This document shows positions 18,404 to 27,138 of a stretch of 64,000 nt of DNA, piece after piece. A program made the position numbers and the translations under genes. Origin of the DNA: Bacillus pumilus (lineage in GTDB: Bacteria; Bacillota; Bacilli; Bacillales; Bacillaceae); assembly GCF_024498355.1 (NCBI RefSeq), contig NZ_CP101833.1, positions 1,903,001 to 1,967,000 on the forward strand, in the 5' to 3' direction. The notes under the pieces were generated by a model, which searched no databases, was not told where the DNA came from, and saw only the letters and a program-made list of their open reading frames with translations. The number at the start of each line of letters is the position of its first letter. The stretch's first letter is position 1.

Positions 18404-19789
18404 TTATTTCATTTCTTTTTTTAAGACTTCAAGTGCTTTTTTCATTTGCGTATCATTTTTCTTTAGCTTATCTTGGATGTTTGTCATGAGTACCGTCGTT
18501 GTATCCCCTGTGAGAATACCGTCTGCCTTCAGATCATGATCTGTTTGGAAGCTTTTCACGATAGACTGGAATGCTTGATCATACTCACCATTTGCTTTTG
18601 CTTTATAGCCAAGTGCTTGGAACATTTTTTGAGCCGCTTTGACTTCATCACCATTATCATTGAGCTGATACGTCTTTTTAGGGCTTAAATATGGCAGCTT
18701 CGCATAACTTGGCAGAGATGCTTTCACCTGTGGTTCAATTCCTTTTTTGTGAATCCAAGAACCGTTCGGTGTCAGCCACTTCGCAATGGTTAACTTGACA
18801 CTAGAACCATCATTATAGCTTTGCGCATTCTGAACAGTTCCTTTACCGAACGTCTTTTCACCAACAATTTGAATGCCTGATGATTGGTGCAGAGCAGCCG
18901 CCATGATTTCAGCAGCGCTGGCTGAGCCGCCGTTTACAAGGACAACTGCCGGTTGATGGACTTTGCGTTCTTTTTCAGCCTTGTACACTTGTTTCTTCCC
19001 TTTTTCTTCAACCTGCATAATGACTTTTCCTTTATCGATAAAGTCATTACTCATTTCAATCGCTTCTGTCATAATACCGCCTGGATTATCTCTCAGGTCG
19101 ATGACAAATCCTTTTGCCCCTTTTTTCTCGAGGTCATCAATCGCTTTATCTAGCTCTTTAGATGTTGTTTCAGCAAAGGACGTAATTTGGATTTCTCCTA
19201 TTTTATCTTTTGTTAATTTTGCATAAACCGTTTCAAGCGGAATGGTGTCTCTTGTGATGTTCACATCTACATTGCCAACACCTTGCCGATTGAGATGCAG
19301 CTTGACATCCGTTCCTTTTTTGCCTCTGATGAGAGAGACTGCTTTGTTTACCGACATTCCTTTTGTACTTTTTCCATTCACCTTTAAAATACGATCATGA
19401 GGTTTCAAACCAGCTTTTTCAGCAGGAGAGCCTTTAATCGGCGCGACAATTAAAATTTGTCCATCCTTTTCTTCTACTTGTGCACCGATTCCTTCAAATG
19501 AGGAAGAAATGGTATTGTTAAATCCTTCGGCTTCCTCCTGATCCATATATGTAGAGTATGGATCATCAAGTGATGCAATCATTCCTTGAATCGCACCATC
19601 TACTAGTTTTTGATCATCCGTTTTTTCGTAATACTCATCTTTTACTTTCGTATAAGCAGCCATGAGTTTACTAAACTTCTCATCTCCTGAGACACTGACA
19701 GCACCTTGTTTTGTGATCACAAATGTAATCGCTGAGGAAAGTGCAGCTGTCACCAGAATGGCTATCACGAACTTGAATTGTTTTTTCAA
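18404..19789 (-). CDS. ctpA: Carboxy-terminal processing serine protease
   Basis: S41 peptidase of 461 residues: an N-terminal membrane anchor (about 7-26), a PDZ domain (about 95-180), the protease core with nucleophile S291 (SASAAE), general base K316 (FGKGT) and Q320, and a C-terminal peptidoglycan-binding domain (about 375-440). It should act on the outer face of the membrane. The start is a TTG at 19789 with an AAAGGTGG SD 8 bases upstream. The open frame extends 51 codons further without support and would run into the yodH region. Confidence 0.92.
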   Translation of the reverse strand: MKKQFKFVIAILVTAALSSAITFVITKQGAVSVSGDEKFSKLMAAYTKVKDEYYEKTDDQKLVDGAIQGMIASLDDPYSTYMDQEEAEGFNNTISSSFEGIGAQVEEKDGQILIVAPIKGSPAEKAGLKPHDRILKVNGKSTKGMSVNKAVSLIRGKKGTDVKLHLNRQGVGNVDVNITRDTIPLETVYAKLTKDKIGEIQITSFAETTSKELDKAIDDLEKKGAKGFVIDLRDNPGGIMTEAIEMSNDFIDKGKVIMQVEEKGKKQVYKAEKERKVHQPAVVLVNGGSASAAEIMAAALHQSSGIQIVGEKTFGKGTVQNAQSYNDGSSVKLTIAKWLTPNGSWIHKKGIEPQVKASLPSYAKLPYLSPKKTYQLNDNGDEVKAAQKMFQALGYKAKANGEYDQAFQSIVKSFQTDHDLKADGILTGDTTTVLMTNIQDKLKKNDTQMKKALEVLKKEMK

Positions 19790-19940
19790 AAAAACACCAC
19801 CTTTATCTCCTTTCATTATTATCAAGGACGATTCTCCATCCGTCAACCAAAGGATCAAACTTCTATTTGAAAAGATAAGCCACTTGACTCTGCATTGCAT
19901 AATCTTTAGAGAGGAATATGATAAGGAAAGAAGGGATTTC

Positions 19941-20639
19941 ATGAGTGATTATGTAGAAATGCTTGCCTATTTTGGCGTATCGGGTGCCCATCCTGGTGGA
20001 ATTGAGTTAACGAAATCGATGATTGAGCATATAAAACTGACGCCGGATGCGCGTATACTGGATGCCGGATGCGGTACGGGACAAACGGCTGCGTATTTAG
20101 GAAATTTAGGTTATCAGGTGGAGGCGATTGATACGCACCCTTTGATGATTGAAAAGGCCAACCTTCGATTCGAGCGAGAGGAACTGCCGATCCGTGCCTT
20201 GCAAGCATCCATTGAACAGCTTCCATTTCCAGATACAGCTTTCTCTCTACTGATCAGTGAATCTGTTTTAAGTTTCACCGAATTACCTGCGGCGCTTGCT
20301 GAGATTAAACGGGTGCTTTCCCCTGGAAGTCAATTGATCGCAAATGAAGCTATGTTAAAAGCACCTTTGAAACCGGAAGAGCTGGCAGTTGTTCGAGATT
20401 TTTATGGCTTCCACTCCCTCTTTTCGCTTGAAGAATGGAAAGAGCAGCTAATAGCGGCAGGCTTCCGTGATATTCGGATTCTCTCATTCGATGAACACAT
20501 GGTGCAGGAGGAGCCTACAGAAATGGATTTATCTGAACAAATACCGCCTTCTCTTTACGATACACTGCAAACACACTATGACCTCATTCAAGCGCACCGG
20601 GAACATCTGAGTCACATTCTATTTGAATGTACAGTATAA
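19941..20639 (+). CDS. yodH: Class I SAM-dependent methyltransferase
   Basis: A 232-residue methyltransferase with motif I ILDAGCGTGQTAAYL and a Methyltransf_11-type core (about 35-135). It is cytosolic and the substrate is unknown. The start is an ATG at 19941 behind GAAGGG; the open frame extends far upstream across ctpA and is not used. It is divergent from ctpA, as in B. subtilis. Confidence 0.88.
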   Translation: MSDYVEMLAYFGVSGAHPGGIELTKSMIEHIKLTPDARILDAGCGTGQTAAYLGNLGYQVEAIDTHPLMIEKANLRFEREELPIRALQASIEQLPFPDTAFSLLISESVLSFTELPAALAEIKRVLSPGSQLIANEAMLKAPLKPEELAVVRDFYGFHSLFSLEEWKEQLIAAGFRDIRILSFDEHMVQEEPTEMDLSEQIPPSLYDTLQTHYDLIQAHREHLSHILFECTV

Positions 20640-20688
20640 AATGAGCAAAACTCCTATATGTTTTGTCCAAACTCTATGAGGTCTCTCG

Positions 20689-20697
20689 CATAGGATA
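20689..20697 (+). promoter_or_regulatory. Sigma-K-like -10 element before yodI
   Basis: CATAGGATA matches CATAnnnTA. A weak AAAC lies about 16 bases upstream. It would give a short leader for yodI. Confidence 0.35.
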
Positions 20698-20731
20698 AGA
20701 GTGAAAAGAGTTTGTCATAAGGAGGAAAAAC

Positions 20732-20983
20732 ATGGAGCGCTACTACAAGCTTTGTCAGCAGCATATGGGGAAAGTCGCTAGAATTACCGATCGTAATGGC
20801 AGAGTGCATGTTGGACGTATTGAGCGGGTGACAAACCGCAAAGTTTATATTCGTCCAGTCGGTGGGTCTCGCCAAGGATTTGGCTTTGGTTATTACGGAG
20901 GATATTATGGCTGGGGTGCAGCTTATGGCATTGGTCTCGGATTCATTACCGGCTTCGCACTAGCAGGATTGTTCTTTTTTTAA
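20732..20983 (+). CDS. yodI: Small Gly/Tyr-rich protein YodI
   Basis: An 83-residue protein. The first half is basic and looks like an SH3-type strand-rich segment (VARITDRNGRVHVGRIERVTN). The second half is Gly/Tyr-rich (FGFGYYGGYYGWGAAYGIG), ending in a hydrophobic stretch. Size and position match B. subtilis YodI. The composition and the sigma-K-like box suggest a late spore protein, which is inference. SD AAGGAGG. Confidence 0.85.
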   Translation: MERYYKLCQQHMGKVARITDRNGRVHVGRIERVTNRKVYIRPVGGSRQGFGFGYYGGYYGWGAAYGIGLGFITGFALAGLFFF

Positions 20984-20994
20984 AAGGAGAATAA

Positions 20995-21028
20995 AAGAAG
21001 GCCCCCCAAACAGCTGGGAGGCCTTTTA
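20995..21028. terminator. Bidirectional terminator between yodI and yodJ
   Basis: GGCCCCCCA/TGGGAGGCC stem with an A-rich left side and T-rich right side. Confidence 0.85.
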
Positions 21029-21033
21029 TTTGT

Positions 21034-21864
21034 TTAGATTTTCTTCACTTTGTTCATGTACTCTTCAAATGTTAAGTCGTGATCATGCATCGCTTTTGCT
21101 GCTTCTTTTCCAACATAGCGCAGGTGCCACGGCTCATATTCAAATTTCGTGATGTCTTCTTTTCCTTTTGGATAACGAATGATAAAGCCATATTGATAAG
21201 CGTTTTTAGCAACCCATTTGCCATCAGGTGTTTCACCAAACTTTTCAGAGATCTCAAAGCCGGCACTCTTTGAGGAAATGTCCATTGCGAGACCTGTTTG
21301 ATGTTCACTTTCGCCTGGTAAAGCTACTGCTTCTTGGGCTTTGTCTTTCCCTTTTAATTTGACCTCACTGTCAAAAATGACTTTTTGACGGTCGTAGGAG
21401 CGATAGCCAGATACAGCAGCCAGTTCGAAGTTTTCCTTTTTCGCGCCTTTGAATAACTTCTCAAGTGCTTCCGCTGCTTCTTTACGAATATATCGTTTTT
21501 CAATATCCTCTGAAAAAGAGAATTCTACTTTTGGTACAACGAGATCAGAAGGTTTATAGGTTCCTGGCAGTGCGTATTCTTTGTTGACTAATGCTAGCAC
21601 ATTTTCAGGATTTTGTATGGTTTTCAGCCCACTGACAACCTTGATGTCATTGAAATGTTCACTCTTTAACGTCAGCTCTTGATCAGATGAATCTGCCGTA
21701 TCATTTGAGTTTTGCTGGGATGTTGAACTTGCTGTGTTTTTTTGTTCGTTTGTTTTGCTTGATTCAGATGTACCGCTTTTTTGATCCAGCAACTGGCAGC
21801 CTGATAGTGCCGCTGTCAAACCAAGAATTGATGCGATTGAGAGTATTTTATAGCTTTTCTTCAT
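21034..21864 (-). CDS. yodJ: VanY-type D,D/L,D-carboxypeptidase lipoprotein
   Basis: A 276-residue lipoprotein (lipobox LSGC, C23) with a low-complexity Ser/Asn linker and a VanY/LdcB peptidase domain (about 110-265). The zinc-site motifs are SEHQTGLAMD and EPWHLRY, and SGYRSYDRQ is the other family mark. It trims peptidoglycan stem peptides outside the membrane. The ATG at 21864 with SD AAAGGAAGG starts the signal peptide; the frame extends 19 codons upstream without support. Confidence 0.9.
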   Translation of the reverse strand: MKKSYKILSIASILGLTAALSGCQLLDQKSGTSESSKTNEQKNTASSTSQQNSNDTADSSDQELTLKSEHFNDIKVVSGLKTIQNPENVLALVNKEYALPGTYKPSDLVVPKVEFSFSEDIEKRYIRKEAAEALEKLFKGAKKENFELAAVSGYRSYDRQKVIFDSEVKLKGKDKAQEAVALPGESEHQTGLAMDISSKSAGFEISEKFGETPDGKWVAKNAYQYGFIIRYPKGKEDITKFEYEPWHLRYVGKEAAKAMHDHDLTFEEYMNKVKKI

Positions 21865-21932
21865 GACATACCTTCCTTTTGCTCTACTAAAAAAATAAAG
21901 ATGCGCTACATCGTAGCACACCCTTTATTTTA

Positions 21933-22628
21933 TTATAAAACAGAGTCTAGTGCAATTAAGATCATTTCGTCAAAAGTCGTTTGACGCTCTTCAGCAGTTG
22001 TTTCTTCTCCTGTCAGAACATGATCACTTACTGTCAGAATCGATAACGCTTTTCTACCAAATTTTGCAGCAAGCGTATAAAGAGCTGTTGTCTCCATTTC
22101 AATCGCTAGGATACCGTATTGATCCATAAGTTCAAGTGGTTTTTCATTGTAAAATTGGTCTGCTGTAAATACATTTCCGACACGAACGGCTACATTTTTT
22201 GCTTCTGCTGTGTCGTAGGCTTTCTTGAGAAGACCAAAATCAGCGCAAGGCGCGTAATCAATCGGTCCAAATGCCACACGGTTCATTTGTGAATCTGTTG
22301 AAGATGTCTGGGCTAAAATGACATCACGCACATTGACATCCTTTTTGATCGCTCCGCAAGACCCAACGCGGATTAAGTTTTGAACATCATAGCTTTGAAT
22401 GAGTTCATTCACATAAATCGAAATAGATGGTACGCCCATTCCAGTGCCTTGTACAGAAACTCGCTTTCCTTTATAGGTTCCAGTAAAACCATACATTCCA
22501 CGCACTTCGTTATAGCACTCAACATCTTCTAAATATGTATCTGCAATATATTTCGCACGAAGCGGATCGCCTGGCAGCAATACCGTTTCTGCAATTTGTC
22601 CTTTTTCTGCTCCAATATGTACACTCAT
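21933..22628 (-). CDS. deoD: Purine nucleoside phosphorylase
   Basis: A 231-residue DeoD-type phosphorylase that cleaves purine (deoxy)nucleosides with phosphate. [13 protein letters not shown] gives the phosphate-binding part, RVGSCGA the base pocket, and EMETTALY and SDH(V) the nucleoside contacts. Length is normal. SD GGAGGC. Its 3' end is close to yodJ, so the two may share transcripts. Confidence 0.96.
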   Translation of the reverse strand: MSVHIGAEKGQIAETVLLPGDPLRAKYIADTYLEDVECYNEVRGMYGFTGTYKGKRVSVQGTGMGVPSISIYVNELIQSYDVQNLIRVGSCGAIKKDVNVRDVILAQTSSTDSQMNRVAFGPIDYAPCADFGLLKKAYDTAEAKNVAVRVGNVFTADQFYNEKPLELMDQYGILAIEMETTALYTLAAKFGRKALSILTVSDHVLTGEETTAEERQTTFDEMILIALDSVL

Positions 22629-22740
22629 TTTTTAGCCTCCACTTACGTTTAACATGTGTTTTGTCCTATTTATTATAAACGATTGAGACCTAAAAAGAAA
22701 ATACCAGCTGGATCGAAAGCTGGTATCCTAGATCATCTAT

Positions 22741-23058
22741 TTAACTTATCGTCATCAGTCGTTCACTGCGTTTCCACCCTGCCGGAAAGAGCTGATAATA
22801 GCATTTCCCCTTTTTCCTATCATCAATCACAACGATATCCCCTGTTGTGATAAACCGCGCATTGTAATCATTAGGGACTGTATCATGTACATTAAATGTC
22901 GAGAATGCTTTTTCCAGAACATCAAGGTGTGTTCTGCCGCCAATCTTTGTCCGGTACACAGGCTGATGCCCGCTTGCAGCACCATATTCAGGTGTCTGAT
23001 AAATGGTTAAGTGATATGCTGAAGGTTTCTTTTGAAAAAATCTCAACGTCAATTGCAT
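22741..23058 (-). CDS. yodL: YodL, sporulation protein affecting MreB
   Basis: A 105-residue cytosolic protein identified by synteny (between deoD and yodM) and length. In B. subtilis, YodL is made in sporulation and can block MreB-family function when expressed in growing cells. No catalytic motif is visible. SD GGGGAGGG. It sits 54 bases after yodM and may be cotranscribed. Confidence 0.75.
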   Translation of the reverse strand: MQLTLRFFQKKPSAYHLTIYQTPEYGAASGHQPVYRTKIGGRTHLDVLEKAFSTFNVHDTVPNDYNARFITTGDIVVIDDRKKGKCYYQLFPAGWKRSERLMTIS

Positions 23059-23112
23059 TCAAATCCCTCCCCTTTTATATAAAATTGGCTGGGATCTGTC
23101 AATTTCCTTCTT

Positions 23113-23721
23113 CTATTTTTGTCGAATGACAGGCAATCTTTCGTCAATCTTTTTACATAGAAGAAATAAAGCTAGTCCTATCGCAAAGCCTCCTGTGACA
23201 TCTGTCAAATAATGGACACCAATATACATCCGGCTGATGCCAATCAAAAACACGCATAGTCCTGTGATCAGGTAGACGGTTTTTTGTTTTTCTTTCAGCC
23301 ATGGAATCATCTCAACTAATAGATATGCGATAAAAGGATAAATCGTCGCTGCATTCATCGAATGTCCACTCGGAAAGCTGTAATAGGTTTCATTGACAAG
23401 ATGATCAAAGGCCGGACGCTCTCTAGCAAACAGCCCCTTTAGTTCATGATTGATTGTTTTTTCTGTAAGATATAATAGAAAAAGCAGCATGATAGAGTAG
23501 TAGCGCTTATACACTAGGAGTACCACACTAAAGATGAGCATGATTGGAACTAGCAGCGCGCTGATGCCAAAGTCCGTCACAGCCAGCATGACATCATTTA
23601 TAAAAGGGAGTCTGATATTCTCAAACCATAGGATGACCTGGTTGTCCAATTCCTGAAATACACCAGATACCATGAGCGCAGTGATGGCACCAAATAAAAT
23701 GAAAAGAAATAGGATATACAC
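23113..23721 (-). CDS. yodM: PAP2-family membrane phosphatase
   Basis: A 202-residue membrane phosphatase with the three PAP2 motifs: KGLFARERP, PSGHS, and SRMYIGVHYLTD. It probably dephosphorylates a lipid such as phosphatidylglycerophosphate or undecaprenyl pyrophosphate. Start GTG at 23721 behind GGAGGGG. It has five or six membrane segments. Confidence 0.88.
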   Translation of the reverse strand: MYILFLFILFGAITALMVSGVFQELDNQVILWFENIRLPFINDVMLAVTDFGISALLVPIMLIFSVVLLVYKRYYSIMLLFLLYLTEKTINHELKGLFARERPAFDHLVNETYYSFPSGHSMNAATIYPFIAYLLVEMIPWLKEKQKTVYLITGLCVFLIGISRMYIGVHYLTDVTGGFAIGLALFLLCKKIDERLPVIRQK

Positions 23722-23767
23722 GCGAAAGATTCCCCTCCCTCCTCAGAATCTCTTCAAAGTATAGTGC

Positions 23768-23938
23768 CTACCACGCCTCTTCTTCAACTATCATTGCTTT
23801 CCTCAGCATATATTCAAATGTAATGTCAGCCAGCTCAAACGTTTCTAGCTCAGTCGGTATGTACCCTCTTTTGACCAGCTCCATGTAGAAGAATTCCGCA
23901 ATTTCCTCTGTATCAATCACCAAATCTGCTTCTTTCAT
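23768..23938 (-). CDS. yozD: YozD small protein (56 aa)
   Basis: MKEADLVIDTEEIAEFFYME opens a 56-residue acidic protein close to B. subtilis YozD. The SD is GGAGGCGG, 9 bases from the ATG. Two helices are predicted, with no known domain. The function is unknown. Confidence 0.8.
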   Translation of the reverse strand: MKEADLVIDTEEIAEFFYMELVKRGYIPTELETFELADITFEYMLRKAMIVEEEAW

Positions 23939-24057
23939 TGCTTTCCGCCTCCTTTTTTATGATGTATGAACGCTGCCTGTTTTTTATTACAGTTTGTCAT
24001 AATGGCTCATTCCATACATATAAATGCATTAAACAAAAAGAAAAGGGGCTTGAGGCA

Positions 24058-24192
24058 ATGAAATGGTTAAGCATATTAGATGGAGAAACGTTTGATCAGG
24101 TGATGGGCCGTATCTTGAGGGGATGGTTTTATGTGATTGTATTTTTATGTGTACCTTATTTTTTATTCGTGTTAGGACAAGTCTTTCTTTAA
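24058..24192 (+). CDS. Small single-span membrane protein (44 aa)
   Basis: A 44-residue ORF, MKWLSILDGETFDQVMGRIL..., with a C-terminal hydrophobic helix (about 22-43, FYVIVFLCVPYFLFVLGQVF). An AAAGGGG SD-like tract lies 10-12 bases upstream. It is convergent with yodN and overlaps its stop by 4 bases. I do not recognise a family. Confidence 0.5.
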   Translation: MKWLSILDGETFDQVMGRILRGWFYVIVFLCVPYFLFVLGQVFL

Positions 24193-24869
24193 CCAAAATG
24201 CTCGTTTAAACTTTCCAAAATAAAATCCATCATATCCTTATATTCTGGATCTTGGAAAAATTCGTAGAGAATTTTATAATCATTGTAAATATCAAGAAGC
24301 TCATCCACTATAGATACAGCGAGGAATTCTAGTGGTGCTTCGCTTTCTTGTTTCTCTCCCAACTGTAATAGAGCCGTTTGTACCATATCTTCCTCTATTT
24401 CTTTTGAGGTTTCTCCCACGTAATGCACAAAAAGAAGCTGATGAACAAACTGGTCCATCTCATATTTCCTTAGGACAAGCGTTAAGTCTTCCTCCTCTGT
24501 TTCCAGCCACTCTCCGTCCTTTAGCCTCGTGAGTTCGTAAATCACATCTTCCCAGCCATCTTCAAGGTAGCGCCAAATTTCAGTCCGATGACCAATGATT
24601 TTAAATAGCTCTTTTCCGTAATCTTTTACATATACAACATCGCCAATGAGGAACTCATATTCAATGTCCAGCTTTTCTGTATCCACAATCACTCCGTCGT
24701 ACTCATCGTAAAGCTGCAGTGATGTTTCAAAATAAAGCACCTCATTATGATTGACCTCATATAAATAGTGCTGGTCAATTTGATGGACTTTTGTAATCGT
24801 TCCGACTGTGCCGTACATGACAACGACGACAATATCCCCTACTTGATATTTTGGTGCTTTCGCCTTCAT
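24189..24869 (-). CDS. yodN: YodN, conserved protein
   Basis: A 226-residue acidic cytosolic protein. The first half is strand-rich with two SH3/KOW-like segments (YQVGDIVVVVMYGTVGTI and YEFLIGDVVYVKDYGKELFKI); the second half is helical. Identity as YodN is from position and length. The ATG at 24869 has an AAGGGGGAG SD. The function is unknown. Confidence 0.78.
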   Translation of the reverse strand: MKAKAPKYQVGDIVVVVMYGTVGTITKVHQIDQHYLYEVNHNEVLYFETSLQLYDEYDGVIVDTEKLDIEYEFLIGDVVYVKDYGKELFKIIGHRTEIWRYLEDGWEDVIYELTRLKDGEWLETEEEDLTLVLRKYEMDQFVHQLLFVHYVGETSKEIEEDMVQTALLQLGEKQESEAPLEFLAVSIVDELLDIYNDYKILYEFFQDPEYKDMMDFILESLNEHFG

Positions 24870-24975
24870 TCTGTCTCCCCCTTGCCCGACTTTTGGTCTT
24901 AACGTATCGTATGCCGGCGCAAGGAATTCTGCATGGGCAACCACACCATGCAAAACGCCATTTTATTTCTCCATC

Positions 24976-25009
24976 AAAAAACCGCTTCTCCCATCCGGAA
25001 CAAGCGGTT
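24976..25009 (-). terminator. Terminator of yozE
   Basis: AACCGCTT/AAGCGGTT stem followed by a T run on the minus strand. Confidence 0.8.
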
Positions 25010-25018
25010 GTATGTGTG

Positions 25019-25243
25019 TTATTTTTTTTTGACCTCTACTTCGTATTGTTCAAACGCTTCGTCAAATGTAGTCATCGAGTTTAAATAATCGCCATTCAAT
25101 TCTAAATAGGCACACAGCTCATGATAATCAGTGGAAGCTTTAGGAAAGCTGTGATCTTCATAAGCAGCATTTGCAAAATGACTGATTTCATCTTTCGGTT
25201 TTGGATGTCTGTACTTCATTAAATAATGGTAAAACGACTTCAC
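25019..25243 (-). CDS. yozE: YozE, UPF0346 SAM-like fold protein
   Basis: A 74-residue protein starting with GTG (VKSFYHYLMKYRHPKPKDEI). It matches B. subtilis YozE in length and sequence and belongs to the YozE/SAM-like helical family. The GTG at 25243 lies 8 bases from GGAGGG; the more upstream GTG overlaps that SD. A TATAAT-like -10 at 25281-25286 gives it its own promoter, separate from kamA-yokU. Confidence 0.87.
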   Translation of the reverse strand: MKSFYHYLMKYRHPKPKDEISHFANAAYEDHSFPKASTDYHELCAYLELNGDYLNSMTTFDEAFEQYEVEVKKK

Positions 25244-25322
25244 CTGGTTTTCCCTCCGCGACACTCTATTTTGTTGTTATATTATACAGGAATTTGCTGA
25301 CTTGTATAGGCGGAGGTACAAC

Positions 25323-25604
25323 TTATGATGAAAAATCAAAGTAATTTCGCTTTAATAACCGCTCCATGCTCATTAATTCTTCGTATGACATTTTTTCTGG
25401 AAGTTTTGTTTGGTCCACTAAAATTAATTGATCTTCTATCTCTTTTACCGTCTCATCCTTTTGATATGTCATTCCGCAATGCATACAAGAAATGGACGGC
25501 GTGTCGATAATTTCAATGGATTGTGTGCCAGTGATCAGCTCCCAATAGACGGTTGTCTGCTCCGCGTTTGCTTTGTTTTCCTCACACCAATCACATGTCA
25601 GCAA
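25323..25604 (-). CDS. yokU: YgiT-type zinc-finger protein YokU
   Basis: A 93-residue protein with two CxxC pairs (C4/C7 and C40/C43), a YgiT-type zinc ribbon, and a helical tail. It begins 2 bases after the kamA stop, so it should be cotranscribed with kamA from the sigma-54 promoter. Its role is unknown; the conserved link with kamA suggests a function in that pathway. Confidence 0.83.
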   Translation of the reverse strand: MLTCDWCEENKANAEQTTVYWELITGTQSIEIIDTPSISCMHCGMTYQKDETVKEIEDQLILVDQTKLPEKMSYEELMSMERLLKRNYFDFSS

Positions 25605-25606
25605 GG

Positions 25607-27007
25607 TTATTTCTCCTCCTTTACAGTTTCTTCTTTTTTGAGCTGCGCTTGATATTTCTTCTCTTTTAATTGATCCCGTTTTTCACGTTTGTTTTTGAGC
25701 GTATCATGCTCAGGATTTGTCTCATATGCTTCTCTTCGTTTCATCCGGCTTAAATTTTCAGGCGTAAACGATCTTGCTTCATCTTGAAATAGAGCAGTGA
25801 CGCCAATTGCCGGTTCTTGTTTTTCTTCATAAATTTCATTAAAATACGCATCTCCCTGGCCTGCGACGTAATGCTCTGGCTCTGGGTACGATGTGATGAC
25901 GCCTTCAAAGTTACGAAGGACGACTTTGTCAGGGCTTTGCGATAATAAATAATTTGGCTGCAGGGCGATCTTTCCTCCGCCTCCTGGGGCATCTACAACA
26001 AAGCTTGGCACTGCATAACCGCTCGTATGCCCTCTTAAGCCTTCAATGATTTCAAGTCCTTTTGAGACGGGTGTTCTAAAGTGACCAATGCCCTCAGATA
26101 AATCACATTGATAAATATAATAAGGTCTGACGCGAATCTTCACGAGATCGTGCATCAGCTTCTTCATAATTGGAACACTGTCATTAATACCCGCTAGGAT
26201 CACGGCCTGATTGCCTACAGGGACACCGGCATTCACAAGACGTTCACACGCTTCCTTTGCTTCTTTTGTGATTTCAATACTTGTATTGAAATGGGTATTC
26301 AGCCAGACCGGATGATATTTTTTCAAAATCTCACACAGTTCATCTGTAATTCTTTGCGGAAAGACAACCGGCGCGCGGGTACCAATACGAATGATCTCAA
26401 CGTGCGGAATGTCTCGTAAGTTTTTCAAAATGTATTCGAGCACTTGATCATTGATTAACAGCCCATCTCCGCCTGAAATTAACACATCCCGCACCTCAGG
26501 TGTTTCTCTAATATAGCCAATTGCAGCATCTAGTTGCTTTTTTGGTACGCCCATGCCGATCTGTCCGGAAAAACGTCTTCTCGTGCAATAGCGGCAGTAC
26601 ATGGAGCACTGATTTGTCACAAGAAACAGCACACGATCTGGGTACCGGTGCGTTAAACCTGGGACAGGTGAATCCTCATCTTCATGAAGCGGGTCTTCCA
26701 GGTCATATTTTGTTTTATGAAGCTCCTCTGCAATTGGCACAGATTGCATGCGCACCGGACATCTTGGATCGTCTGGATTCATCAGTGAGGCATAGTAGGG
26801 TGTAATGTTGAGTGGAATGGTTTTGGTGGAAATCTTCACCCCTTCTTTTTCCTCTTCTGTTAAGTTCACGATTTTTTCTAAATCATCAAGCGTTTTAACG
26901 GTATGCGTCAACTGCCAAATCCAGTCGTTCCACTTTTCCTCGGGTACATCTTTCCAAAGCTCAATGTCCTTCCAATGACGCGTTGGTTCATACAGTTTCT
27001 GATTCAT
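25607..27007 (-). CDS. kamA: Lysine 2,3-aminomutase
   Basis: Radical-SAM, PLP-dependent enzyme that interconverts L-lysine and L-beta-lysine. The 466-residue protein has the iron-sulfur motif CSMYCRYC (C134, C138, C141), SGGDGLL, and the PLP-lysine motif PGGGGK. The ATG at 27007 is 7 bases from GGGGG. Upstream there is a sigma-54 promoter and a dedicated activator gene. The downstream yodPQRST genes, which follow kamA in B. subtilis, are absent; only yokU follows. Confidence 0.96.
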   Translation of the reverse strand: MNQKLYEPTRHWKDIELWKDVPEEKWNDWIWQLTHTVKTLDDLEKIVNLTEEEKEGVKISTKTIPLNITPYYASLMNPDDPRCPVRMQSVPIAEELHKTKYDLEDPLHEDEDSPVPGLTHRYPDRVLFLVTNQCSMYCRYCTRRRFSGQIGMGVPKKQLDAAIGYIRETPEVRDVLISGGDGLLINDQVLEYILKNLRDIPHVEIIRIGTRAPVVFPQRITDELCEILKKYHPVWLNTHFNTSIEITKEAKEACERLVNAGVPVGNQAVILAGINDSVPIMKKLMHDLVKIRVRPYYIYQCDLSEGIGHFRTPVSKGLEIIEGLRGHTSGYAVPSFVVDAPGGGGKIALQPNYLLSQSPDKVVLRNFEGVITSYPEPEHYVAGQGDAYFNEIYEEKQEPAIGVTALFQDEARSFTPENLSRMKRREAYETNPEHDTLKNKREKRDQLKEKKYQAQLKKEETVKEEK

Positions 27008-27040
27008 ATCCATTCCCCCTATCAGCATTCACTTTATACT

Positions 27041-27058
27041 ATGCAAGTTATGTGCCAA
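27041..27058 (-). promoter_or_regulatory. Sigma-54 (-12/-24) promoter of kamA
   Basis: The minus strand reads TTGGCAC-ATAAC-TTGCAT, matching the sigma-54 consensus (TGGCAC, 5 bases, TTGCW). It lies about 35 bases upstream of the kamA start codon. Confidence 0.9.
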
Positions 27059-27122
27059 CATGGGAAAATGCCCCTATTGTTTACAAAAGGAGCTTTTTTC
27101 ACCATATTTTTATGATTGGAAG

Positions 27123-27138
27123 TGCCTACATTTCGGCA
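27123..27138. promoter_or_regulatory. Probable activator binding site (enhancer) for kamA
   Basis: A 16-bp dyad, TGCC-N7-CGGCA with flanking AG and TCT, about 85 bases upstream of the -12 element and overlapping the activator stop codon. The same motif recurs at 28523-28538 in front of the activator gene. Confidence 0.6.

Noticed and set aside
23074..23102. TTGACA-17-TATAAA on the minus strand before yodL looks like an excellent sigma-A promoter.
   Set aside because: Transcription would begin inside the yodL SD, leaving almost no leader, so I do not call it as the yodL promoter.
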